From Adiantum capillus-veneris (lineage: Eukaryota > Streptophyta > Polypodiopsida > Polypodiales > Pteridaceae): 60,000 nt of DNA. The position numbers and the translations under genes are program-made. Shown piece by piece: positions 1 through 9,723 of the stretch. The stretch is taken from assembly GCA_014529385.2 (NCBI GenBank), contig CM043953.1:62683872-62743871 (forward strand). Reading direction: 5' to 3'. The stretch's first letter is position 1, and each line of letters opens with the position of its first letter. The notes beneath the pieces were generated by a model. It was not told the DNA's origin and did not search any database. It saw only the letters and a list, made by a program, of their open reading frames with translations.

Positions 1-1636
1 AAATTCTGAAGTTGTCAAGTTTGATGCATTATGCACATTGCTGTTGCAAGAGTTGCTTTCCAAAAAAACAGGACTAGAAAGCATGCAGTTCAACATGCCT
101 TTATTGTTGCTCAAAAAAGGTGGTACCAGCAATGCAGCCACTTCTTATTGGGAGTGGAAAATCACATGTGCCTCATTCTTCTTCTGGCAGCAATTTGTCC
201 AAAAATTCTGGTGGTAAGGGAAAAAAGAAGATGTGTTTCCATTACTATAAAGCTAATGATCACTTGATCAAGCAGTGTCCCAAGTTGAAGGCCAAAGAGG
301 CTGGTTCCACTATTAATGCTGGTTCCACTACAAATGGAGCTATTGTTGAGTCTTCTGTGAAAGGAGATTGTGATGCTGATGTTGATGCAGAATGGGCTTT
401 TAGTGCTAAGAGCACTTATAATCCTGCTGTCATGATGCATGCATGTTAGTTGCTACAGCTTCACATGTGTGGTATTTTGACAGTGGTTCTACAAAGCACA
501 TTATCATCTCACATCGTGATTTGTTCACCTCTCTTGAAGCTGTCCCTCATGGGCGTTCAAATACTTGTGACAACAATGCCTCTTATCCGGTTTAGGGAGT
601 TGGAAAGATTGTGCTTACTACTACAAATGGCAGTTCTTTCAAACTTGTTGATGCACTTTATGTACTTTGGATCAAGAAGAATATTTTGTTTGTATCTGCA
701 CTTGCTAGACTTGGTCTTGTAGTCAAATTTGTGGATGAAAAATGTACATTACATGATCTCAATTTCGGTGATAAAATTGTTGCATATGGCATTTTATGCC
801 ATGGGCTGTATAAGCTCACTTTGTATGGCAAGTGTGGGAAGAATTTTGCAAATGCAACTGTGGATCCTAAGGCTATTTCAGATGCAAAACTTTGGCATGC
901 ACGTTTTGGACATCTGAATTCTGCTAGTTTGCTGTGTTTGCAAAAATTTGTTATGGTTGCTTCTTTGCCGCCTCTTGAAGCACCTGTCAAACATGTTTGT
1001 GAAGGCTGTATTTTGTGTAAGATGCAGCGTTCGAAGTTTCCAAAGGATGGTTTGGTTAGGGCCACATGCAGGTTGCAGCTTGTGCATAGTGATGTTTGTG
1101 GTCCCATGCAAACTGTGTCCTTGGGCAATTACCTCTACTTCGTCACTTTCATTGATGATTACTCCAAGCATGCATGGGTATTTTCGCTTAAAGCAAAGTC
1201 CGAAGTATTTATGTGCTTCAAACAATTTTTGGCTATGGCTGAAAATATCTCGAATGTACTATGGGCACCATCCGTTTTGGTCGAGGGGGGGAGTATATGT
1301 CTCATGAATTTAATGCATTTTTGGCTAGTCGTGGGATAAAACACCAATATATAGTGCCTTATAAGCCTCAGCAAAATGGCATTGTTGCAAGGAAAAGCAT
1401 GCCACTTACAAAAATGGCATGATGTATGGTCAAAAGTCAAGCTTTTCCACATTCGTTTTGGCTTGAGGCCATCATGTGTGCCACTTTAACAGGTGTCCTA
1501 CGAAATCTTTGCAGTCTATTACACCATATGAAGCATGGCATGAGAGAAAGTATTCTATTGAGCCCATGTGTGTTTTTGAATGTTTGGCATATGCTTTGGT
1601 GCCACAAACACATTACGGAAAATTGGATGATAACGC
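1..1636 (+). pseudogene. Copia fragment C0: gag tail to integrase, decayed
   Basis: This is the 5' part of an old Ty1/copia polyprotein of the same family as C1 and C2, entering from beyond the left edge. In order it shows the gag tail, a zinc knuckle at about 237-281 in which two ligand cysteines are now Phe and Tyr, a protease core DSGST near 480, a GAG-pre-integrase motif LWHARFGHLN near 890, CEGCILCKMQ near 1000, and integrase LVHSDVCGPM followed by FIDDYS near 1080-1160. Frameshifts near 450 and 1260 and several stops break the frame. Where C1 and C2 carry a TAG after the integrase, this copy has CAG. Coding similarity stops abruptly at 1636, where the G0 LTR begins. The next codons of the same gene reappear on the minus strand at 28180, so one copia was split by G0 and then moved apart by an inversion. 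Confidence 0.85.
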
Positions 1637-3034
1637 TGGTGCGACCAAAGTTGGTCCGTGCTTGGAAGTGTGCAATGTAATGCAGAGTATGCTGAGAGGT
1701 GCATGGCAAAGTTCTAAGACAGTTGTGAAGGCCTTGGGCAGGACATTGTCAGCTGAAATGTATGCTCAAAGTGGTTTTTTAGGCCAAGGGACCTCCGAAT
1801 TGGGATAATCGAGATGGTAGATCAAGGTGTTCAAAATTTAGGGAATGTGTCTTGGAATGTAGGGTTCAAGATGCTCTAGGATCTCGTCCAGACAGCTCGT
1901 CAAACGGAGCCACGATGTGGAAGTTACGCTAGTCCAAAGTTGGAAGGTTTTGCAGATCCTCGATGGATAGAGCAGATGGGGACAGGTGGCTCGAGCTGGG
2001 ATGCACAAGCAGGTGTGTGAAGCTCAAGTTGTGGAGCATGCCGGTCTCCTCGAATCGTCAATCGGAGCTCCCAGGGGAAAGTTATGGCCATTTGAAAATT
2101 TATCGGGGACCAATTGTGTGCCCACCTGGCATGGGATCCTCCTTCTCAAGTTGGTGTTACAAAGAAAAAGACTAACAAAGGAGCAACGCCGGCACCACAT
2201 TGACCCTTGAGTTAAAAGGGGAAAAAAGAAGTTTTTCAAGAGTGGAGGGTAAGAAAGAAAAGGAGAGGGTGCTGTCGAAGGGAAAGAGAAGAAGAAAGGT
2301 AAAGAAGAGAAAGGAAGAAAGGGAGAAAGGAGAAGGAAAAGAGAAGAAAGGAAGGAGAGGGAAGGGAAAAAAAAGGGAAGGAGAGGTTTTCTTCCAAACA
2401 AGGGGTGGAGCGCAGAAAAAAAGGATCTTTTCGGCTTCTTTTTCTTCTGCTGTCAAGGAAGGGGTGAGTGAAAGAAATTCTTCTTTTTTGGACGATGGAA
2501 GCTTGATGGAGTTGGTGTAGGTGTGCAATCGCAACGAAGGCGGTTCGAGAGAGATTCCACTACGATGGTGGCATCAACGAAGGTTGTTGAAGCCCGCTTT
2601 TTTCATGCTCATCGAGGTCGTGCCGACGGGGCTATCTGTATTTGGTGATCTTGAATACAGTAAAAGTTGTGATTGCCCGCATGTTTTCCCCTTTCCCCCT
2701 CTCTATTCTGCTGCTCTTGTGCTTGTGTGCGCGGTGTTGGGTGTGTGTGTGTAGGCAAGTGTGCCCCCATCGAACCGGCAGTGTCTTGTGGCAAAGAGAG
2801 AGAAAGAGACTTTGGGTGTGTGTGTGAAGCTAGGAAGTGTGTCATGCAGTGCGTATGCATTTGATCGTGATCTGATATAGGGTGATGGACTCAAGAGGTA
2901 TGTAGGTGGTGGTCTGCTAGCAAGAAAAAGGATTTTGAAGGTGAATCCCAGTGGATTGGGGTGTTGTGTTTACCTTGAGTTGTAGTGAGGCAAGTTGTTT
3001 GTGTTCTGAGTGCGTACCCCCTTCCCCTTATCCA
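1637..3034 (+). repeat. G0 5' LTR, about 1.4 kb
   Basis: This long terminal repeat starts TGGTGCGACC and ends TTATCCA. The reverse complement of 28181-29841 is the same sequence but about 260 bp longer, because this copy has a deletion near 2130 plus smaller changes. It is called the 5' LTR because it is followed by a primer-site-like sequence and a gag gene, and it interrupts the C0 copia frame at the flank AACGC. The partner flank at 28180 reads AACGT, so the target duplication is 4-5 bp and slightly diverged. A purine-rich tract and short GT runs lie inside it. Confidence 0.85.
2217..2400 (+). repeat. Homopurine tract inside the G0 LTR
   Basis: About 180 bases are almost entirely G and A on this strand. 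The matching tract in the other LTR is almost pure C and T at about 28800-28990. It yields a Lys/Glu/Arg-rich reading frame that I do not regard as a gene. Long purine-pyrimidine tracts can form triplex DNA; any effect here is inference. Confidence 0.75.
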
Positions 3035-3060
3035 TCTTTTGGTGCCCCCACTGAGGAGCA
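3035..3060 (+). other. G0 primer-binding-site region
   Basis: Immediately after the 5' LTR end the sequence reads TGGTGCCCCCACTGAGG from 3040. Its position and its TGG start, complementary to a tRNA CCA end, fit a minus-strand primer site. I could not assign the tRNA; it is not the initiator-Met site used by the copia elements here. Confidence 0.5.
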
Positions 3061-3097
3061 CACTGATTGCTCCATGGTCGACTATTCGTGATCAAAG

Positions 3098-4437
3098 ATG
3101 TGGCAGAGTTCGGGTCCGATTTTCAATGGTGATGAAGATGCGGACGAATGGTTGGCAGATTTTGAGCTATTTATGCTATCATTGCATATGTGGACTGATA
3201 AAGAAAAGCTAGAGACAGTGCCCTTGGTGTTGCGAGGTAAAACAAAGGCTTGGTCCGATGGTCTAGAAGCTACAAACAAGCAGCATTGGGTTAGTTTCCA
3301 AGAGAAGTTTCTTTGCAACTTTCGCAAGGTGGTGTCAGGTGGTGAAGCAGATGCGAGAATTAAAGGCCTATAGGATATCGTGGTGGATAAGTTCGAAGCA
3401 TGCTGGAGAGATCTGGTAGCTGTCACCCAAGTGGCCAATGCAAAATTCTTCAAGCGGGAGAAGTTCTTAACTTGTCTGCATCCGTGGGTTCGAGAGAAGG
3501 TTGATTATGAAGAGTCGGGAAGCTATGCCGAGGCTGTCAGAATTGCCAAGGTGAAGAGCAGGAAAATGAAAAGAAAGCTAGAGTTAGGATTATTAAAGCC
3601 TACAGATTATGCACCTATAGTGGCATCAGGGTGTTCTATGGACCAATCGAGGTTGGTGCCAAGTGTGCAAAGTGTGAAACCTCTTAGGGTAAGGCCTATG
3701 ATTGACTATGTTCCTTGGGATTTACCTCTTCGTGAAGCGTCTATGCCGATTGTGGACGAGCTCGTCAATGAAGATGGGCCTTTTGTTGAAGAGATCCTGT
3801 GTGCAGAGGAAATAGCAGATGCCAAGTTCCCAGTGCAGCTTGAAGAGGTGAAGCCTGTTCTTGTGGAGTGCTTTTTTGAAAGGGTAGTAGATTGTGGCCA
3901 AGTTGTAGGTGCCGAGAGCTTGGGGTTGGATGATGAAAGTGGGCATGACAATGGTCCAAGTTTTGTGGAGCATCTAGAGGATGATGGTGTTGAAATAGAA
4001 TCAGCCTATGGTGAAGATGATGAGGATACAAGCTCAAGTTTGTGGGAAACAAGCCAGGAGGATAGAGATACAAGCTGGGAGACTGAATATGAAGAGCCAA
4101 TGATGATAAAGGTAAAGTTACCTTTTTATATGCATGAAGATGTGGTGGTTGCCACTATGAATGAAGAGCAAGGAAGAGTGTTGGAGCTTGAGAACAAAGG
4201 CATGCAGGTGAGGATGATGTGCATCACTATGTTGATGACGATGCTCATCAAGGTGCCTGTCGAATGTGCTTTGATTGTACAACAGGTATAGGGGTTTCTC
4301 AAGAAAGAGAGTGCTATTGTGGCTAAGGAAGAAGAACAGGTTGAAGAAGATGGTAGGCAAGAGGTATTGGATGCTCATTAAAGGGAAGAGAAGCTCCACC
4401 TAGCTATGGATTGCACGAGAGATGCCTTGGATACGGG
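3098..4437 (+). pseudogene. G0 gag-like gene
   Basis: The frame opens with MWQSSGPIFNGDEDADEW and continues with a retrotransposon-gag type helical domain (WLADFELFML, then KAWSDGLEA, then a FQEKFLCNF stretch), as found in Ty3/gypsy gag. One TAG at 3371-3373 interrupts it; the same frame then runs to 4291. The second half is strongly acidic (about residues 210-330, EDDEDTSSS and similar). I see no zinc knuckle and no protease, RT or integrase in either half of G0. This suggests a non-autonomous, LARD-like element moved by other elements' proteins. The frame degrades after 4291 and the sequence gives way to AACCT repeats at about 4440. The rest of G0 continues from about 32300 on the minus strand, beyond an inversion breakpoint. 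Confidence 0.65.
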
Positions 4438-4650
4438 TCCCTAACCTATAACCTAAACCTAACCTTACTTAATGTAACCTAACCTATAACCTAACCTAAC
4501 CAAAGTCCGTTTGCATTTTTAGCAGTACATGAGTCATCTTCGAAGTTTATTTGCATTTTTTCTACTACTAATTTGTCGCTAGCTCTAACCTAACCTATAA
4601 TCTCATCTAACCTATAACCTAAACCTAACCTAACCTAACCTAATATAAAA
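4438..4650 (+). repeat. AACCT-rich module, left inversion breakpoint
   Basis: Degenerate AACCT pentamers (complement of the TTAGG motif) surround a non-repetitive core of about 90 bp containing AAGTCCGTTTGC, TAGCAGTACA and GCTAGCTCTAAC. The reverse complement of 32299-32468 aligns along about 165 bp at roughly 85 percent by eye. Element continuity on both sides places the left breakpoint of the inferred inversion inside this module. Confidence 0.75.
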
Positions 4651-6020
4651 AGAGCACAATGGTGAGGCGTTTGGCAAAACAGCAAGCCATACAACTTGCC
4701 CACAATGCATATGCGATGTCGGCAAGCTCTATGGCTTGCCAATTTGACCAACGGCTCACCGTTGTGTTGTTTTTAGGATTGCAAAGCGATTTTAGGGCCT
4801 AAAAACCGCTCGCAGACATACAGACAACACAATGGCAAGTCGTTGGCAATATGGAAATCCATAGAGCTTGCCCACAATACATATACCTTGTGTCTTTATG
4901 GCTTGCCATATTGCCAAATGGATCACCATTGTGTTTATTTTAGGGACATGAGGCAATTTTAGCGCTTGAAAATTACTCGCAAACATATAGACAACACAAT
5001 GGCCAGTTGTTGGCAATACGGAAAGCCATAGATCTTTCCCACGATGGTGCAATGCATATGCATTGTGGGCAAGCTCTATGGCTTTCCATTTTGCCAAACA
5101 GATCTCCATTGTGTTGTTTTTAGGGCCACGAGGCAATTTTAAAGCTTCAAAATTGCTCGCGGACATATAGACAACACAATGGCTAGCCTTTTGGCAATAT
5201 CGCAAACCATAGAGCTTGCACACAATGCATATACATTGTGGGATAACTCTATGGCTTGTCGTATTGCCAAACAGCTTGCAATTGTGTTGTTTTTAGGGCT
5301 ACTTAGCTATTTTAGGGCTTGAAAATCGCTTGCGGACATAAAAACAACACAATGGCAAGTTGTTGGCAATACGGAAAGCCATAGAGCTTGCCTTCAATGC
5401 ATATGCCTTGTGGGCAAGCTTTATGGCTTGCCATATTGCCAAATGGATTGTCATTGTGTTGTTTTTTAGGACATGAGGCAATTTTAGCGCTTGAAAATTG
5501 CTCGCAAACATATAGAAAACACAATGGAGAGCCGTTTGGCAATACCGCAAGCCATAAAGCTTACCCACAATGCAAATGCATTGTAAGCAAGATCTATGGC
5601 TTACTGTATTGCCAAAAGGTTTTCCATTGTGTTGTTTTTAGGACCGCTTAGCTATTTTAGGATTTGAAAACCGCTTGCAGACATATAGAAAACACAATGG
5701 CGAGCCTTTTGGAAATATGTCAAGCCATAGAGCTTGCCCACAACGCATATGCATTGTGGGCAAGCTCTATGGCTTGCCCTATTGCCAAACGGCTCGCCAT
5801 GGTGTTATTTTCAGGGCCGCTTAGCTATTTTAGGACTTGAAAACCGCTCACGGACATATAAACAACACAATGGCAAGTTGTTGGCAATATGAAAAGCCAT
5901 AGAGCTTGCCCACAATTCATATGTGTTGTGGGTAAGCTTTATGGCTTACCGTATTCACGAACAGATCGCCATTGTGTTGTTTTTAATATGCGATGTGGGT
6001 AAGCTCTATGGCTTGCCATA
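4640..6020. repeat. 173-bp palindromic satellite, about 8 units
   Basis: A tandem array whose units begin near 4651, 4825, 4992, 5171, 5344, 5517, 5689 and 5865 (spacing 167-179 bp, mostly 172-174). Each unit is an imperfect foldback of about 118 bp, from CAACACAATGG to CCATTGTGTTG, centred on TGCATATGCA with arms containing GCCATAGAGCTTGCC. A spacer of about 55 bp follows, with TTAGCTATTTTAGG or GGCAATTTTAGCGC types. Units 2, 5 and 8 share one variant and units 4 and 7 another, so a three-unit higher-order repeat of about 520 bp is likely. The array lies inside the CACTA element between AACCT arrays. The unit looks like a tandemly amplified foldback MITE. Confidence 0.88.
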
Positions 6021-6430
6021 TATATTGCCGAACATAGCTTAACCTAACCTAACCTAATGTAGCTTAACCTAACCTAACCTAGCCTAACTTAACGTAGCTT
6101 AACCTAACCTAACCTAACCTAACATAACCTAATCTAATGTAGCTTAACCTAACGTAGCTTAACTTAACCTAACCTAACGTATAAGATAACCTAACCTAAC
6201 CTGACATAACCTAGCTTAACCTAACCTAACCTAACGTAGCTTAACTTAACCTAACTTAACATATAAGATAACCTAACCTAACGTAGCTTAACCTAATGTA
6301 GCTTAACTTAACCTAACTTAACGTATAAGATAACCTAATCTGACGTAACCTAATGTAGCTTAACTTAACCTAACCTAACGTATAAGATAACTTAACCTAA
6401 CCTAACCTAACTTAACTTATAACCTAAACT
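6021..6430 (+). repeat. Degenerate (AACCT)n array
   Basis: About 400 bp of AACCT pentamers interspersed with variants such as AACGTAGCTT and AACGTATAAGATAACCT, the variants themselves recurring. On the other strand the motif is TTAGG, the arthropod-type telomere pentamer, not the plant heptamer. It is interstitial and mutated and lies inside the CACTA element, so it is best read as a minisatellite. Confidence 0.85.
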
Positions 6431-7147
6431 TAATCTAAAACATAAACCCCATCAATTGCATAATTCAAAACGAAATTTCTTCAGAACAAGATTTTTTCAT
6501 TAACCAAAACAAAAGAAATTCATAATTCAAAATGAAATTTCACATCACAAACCATAATTTCTTTTAAAGCATTGAAAGTTTAAAGCACGAAATTTTCTTT
6601 CATTAATATACAAATTAATTTAAACAAATTTAATATACATTTAAAGGTTTGAGCACTCACATTCATCCTATTTGAGCAATAAAAGAAGTTGTAAACGTTC
6701 TGAAACCTAAGAAAATGTACACACAAATTAACACAAAGTTAAACCCTAAACCCTAAATCTACAAGTAAACATGAAAACAAGCTCACCTTACTGTTATGGG
6801 CTAACCCACAAGCAAGATTAGCACTTTCGACAGCTTGTTTTGCACCAGATCTGTAAGAGGTGAGGAAGAAGAGAGCTTGAGAAAAGGCGCAAGAAGAAGA
6901 GAAATGTGTAAAGCCCGCGGCTTCATTTTTTGCGAGTACCGACGGTTTAGAAATCGATATAGGTGTTGAAAAACGCGTTGGAAAGAGCATAGAAAAGTGC
7001 ATGCGTGTTGACATCGAAAGCGTCAAAATTTTAAAAATCAAATTTTAAAAAAAACTTTAGCTCCCTCCATACATACCTACACATATACCGACGCCCGCCA
7101 GTGACGCCGGTAATGTGGCGCCAAAATTTAAGTGACCTCTTGTAGTG
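6431..7147. mobile_element. CACTA terminus with TIR at 7136-7147
   Basis: AT-rich sequence without a supported gene. It holds two plant telomere units (AAACCCTAAACCCTAAA, about 6742-6758) and ends CCTCTTGTAGTG at 7147; the complement is CACTACAAGAGG, a typical En/Spm (CACTA) inverted terminus. It is followed by CTT (7148-7150). The other terminus, at 36044, is followed by AAG on the same strand. Once the inversion is undone the two ends face each other with one 3-bp duplication, and the gypsy G1 gag frame flanks both sides. Confidence 0.75.
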
Positions 7148-7150
7148 CTT

Positions 7151-8368
7151 TCACATCTAGTTGAAAGGACAATCTGGATGTCCATATACAAGTCTTTGAA
7201 CAATATTTTGATATGAAGGACAGTGATGAAGATGAAGGGACAGAGTACTTTCCACAAACCTTGTAGAATGCAGTAAGGAAATTGTACTACCATTAGCCAA
7301 TGTGAAAACTTTGATTTTAGTAGTAAGTTGAAGAAGGTTTTCTTGCTGGAGTATAATGAAAACTGTGTGGATAAGGACATCCTTTGTGAATTGGATTATA
7401 TCAAATAGGGTAAGCTATCTTGTATGAGCTATGTAAAGAAAATCAAGGAATTGACAAGGCAGCTGGATGAGCCACCATCAAAAAAACGTATGCATGCATG
7501 GTTTTTGAGGGATTTCAGAAACGAGAAACTAAGAGAATAGGAAGTGCCAACGCAAACTCATAAGTTTAATGATCTGGTGCAAGAGCTTTGTAGTTAGAGC
7601 AACAGGCCAAGAAAGAGTGAATCATCTACTGAAGGAACCAATACCATCACTAGCTCTTCAAATAGCTAATTGGAGGACACATTTAAGAGTACTAAGAAGG
7701 GAGATTGGACTAAAACTATTGAGGCACTATCTAAGAAAATATATGAGATATCCAAGACCAAACCTTCAGTAGGAAAAGTAAAGACCTAGTGTACAAAATG
7801 CAAATCAAAAGAGCATATTTCTTATGAATGTTGACAATGCACTTATTGTAAACCATTGGGGTCCTATGGAAGGTTGCAAAATTGGAATGGATCATTTCAA
7901 GGAAGGAAAAGATGTTTCCATGATAGCTCTAATGAATCTAGAACCAGCCAAGCAAGAAAGAATACCATAGAACATGGACAATGGAGCTAGTGCTAGCACT
8001 ATGACTGGAAGGAGATGCTATCAATTTTTCTTTTGGTAGGGATAGGGATAGAGCTAATTTTACTAGATGTAACTTTATTATCTAAACTTGTGGAAAATAT
8101 GGACACTTTGTAGTGCATTGTTTACATAATCTAAAAGCTGAAGTGGTCAAGGGTAAGGTGGCAGAGTAAATTCCAATGTGTGTGATCACTAGGAGTACTA
8201 GAGTTGTCATTGAAGAGCTACTAGATGAGACATCCAATCAAATAAAGCAAAGTAAAGAGGCTAAGAAGTGGGATAAACAAAGAACTATCTACAAGTCCAA
8301 GGGAAAGTCCAAAGAAGTGGGTTAGTGGCACGAGCAGAAGAACTAGAGACTAAATTCACTGAGGATCT
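7151..8368 (+). pseudogene. G1 gypsy gag, 3' part
   Basis: A decayed gag homologous to the G2 gag of this window. Matching stretches include DNLDVHIQVFEQY near 7170, EYFPQTL near 7240, and KIKELTRQLDEPPS near 7440, which G2 has as KIKELTRQLQEPPS. A CCHC knuckle, CTKCKSKEHISYEC, lies near 7790. A second, CGKYGHFVVHC, near 8090 has lost its first cysteine to a stop. Several stops and shifts make it non-functional. The 5' part of the same gene is at 36048-36651 on the minus strand. The CACTA element sits between them: the left piece ends on LKVPFPTF and this piece starts with the next codons, in register with G2. C3 is inserted at its 3' end. Confidence 0.8.
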
Positions 8369-8555
8369 TGTTGGGTTAAAGGCCCGTGTGCCCGGCTGCC
8401 CGTTGTTCAGTCGCCCATGTACAGCCATTCATTTACTCATTCATAATAACTATACTCATAACTACACATTGTAGTGTGAGTACCGCCCCGCCACACACTG
8501 TGTCTATCTCCTTCTTCGTGTTGGCTCTCTGTGTGTGTGCTCTCCGATCCCAACA
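8369..8555 (+). repeat. C3 5' LTR
   Basis: Starts TGTTGGGTTAAAGG and ends GATCCCAACA, with the usual TG...CA ends. It differs from the 3' copy by T in place of C (CAGTCGCC against CAGCCGCC). Confidence 0.95.
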
Positions 8556-8557
8556 AG

Positions 8558-8569
8558 TGGTATCAGAGC
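8558..8569 (+). other. C3 primer-binding site (tRNA-iMet)
   Basis: TGGTATCAGAGC lies two bases after the 5' LTR. It is the standard plant copia site complementary to the initiator-Met tRNA 3' end. Confidence 0.9.
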
Positions 8570-9723
8570 TTGGTAGTGAGAGCATTGAGAGCTTCATCAT
8601 CATTGTTGAGTGTGTTGAAACTTGCTGCTGTTTCATTGCCATTTTTCGGTTTCGCACACGCGCGTATTTCTAAAGAGCAGAAGGTTTTTCTGAGCTTGGC
8701 ATTGGAAGGTTCAGCACTCCGCGAGTATTTTCACCAGGTGTCCTGCAGGTGTCCTGCGGTTTAACCCCCCTTTCGGAGCCATTCGTGCCATTAGAAATCC
8801 CATCCGAGCTATAGACTAGGAGCTGCGTTTTCCAGCTCTCTTTGGTAGTTTTCTGATGCCAGAGCTTCCATAGCCATTACAGGTGCCATTGTTGTAGTGT
8901 CTTCCACTTACGTGAGCCCACAGCTCATTTGAGAGTGTGTAGCCTCTTCTTGGAGTGGCCTCATACACACAGATAGAGTGGGAGTTTGGCGACATTGTCT
9001 TCTTCGACTACAGGTACATGTACGGGTACAGGTTACAGGTTACAGGGAGCTTTGGATACAGGTTTCTTCTGTGGTTACAAAACATGTATTTTGACTGTGG
9101 GACAGCCATGCATATGGTTGTGGTTTGAGTGGGAGCTTCTACTCTTCTGGGCAGTCTATTTATGCGTGTTCTTGAGCTACAGGTTTACATCATCTATGTA
9201 TGTTGATGGATGTGGATATGGCAATTTGACAGACACTCTTTATGCATGATATTGTGGAGATTTGGTTCACTTATACATAGAGCGGGTTTGCTCTTGCTTG
9301 CAGTGTTGCGGTTTGAGTACGGACAGGTACTTGGTTGACAGTAGAGATTGGACTTCGTTGAGCTTGTGCATTGGTTATATGCTCACTTGGATCCATTTAT
9401 GCTCACGGATTTGTGTAAGCTTGGTCAGCTTATGTCTCTATTGTGGTTATTCAGACATGGAGTATGTTTATGCCTCTATGACAGCTCATTGTTGATGCAT
9501 TTTGTGGCACAGTTTGCCTAGGCTGGTTGAGTTACAAGTGTCACGGGTTTATGCATTTGTTTGTGGATTTCTACATACGTTTTTTGACCATATTATGGGC
9601 TGATTTATACTCTATGCGTTTGCTCTTTGATTGAGCAGCAGGTGTTGTCAGATTTGCAACACTACTTTGTTGTGGCAGTTTGTTGGTTGGTTACAGGTTT
9701 CTCATTGTTGCATTCTTGTTGTA
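8570..9723 (+). other. C3 long 5' leader, no gene
   Basis: About 1.15 kb between the primer site and the gag start. Short open frames here match no domain I know. A few TACAGG/TACGGG repeats occur at about 9011-9047. Leaders of this length also occur in C4 and apparently C5. Confidence 0.6.

Noticed and set aside
2200-2520. Lys/Glu-rich 106-codon protein
   Set aside because: It is the purine tract of the LTR read as codons.
2609-2894. Small frames with THTH or CVCV runs (also at 25801-26030 and 26670-27131)
   Set aside because: They are created by GT/CA microsatellites in LTR or linker DNA.
4792-5651. Open frames with repeated GKLYG-PYCQ peptides
   Set aside because: They are translations of the tandem satellite on either strand, with no domain and no start context.
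4640-6020. Palindromic repeats with regular spacers resembling a CRISPR array
   Set aside because: The 55-bp spacers are conserved between units as well, the unit is 173 bp, and the context is a plant transposon; it is a satellite.
6021-6430. A real chromosome end (telomere)
   Set aside because: The pentamers are degenerate and interstitial, with transposon sequence on both sides and a CACTA terminus 700 bp away.
8558-8569. tRNA gene fragments at TGGTATCAGAGC sites
   Set aside because: Each copy directly follows a copia LTR and is a primer-binding site; no cloverleaf sequence surrounds it.
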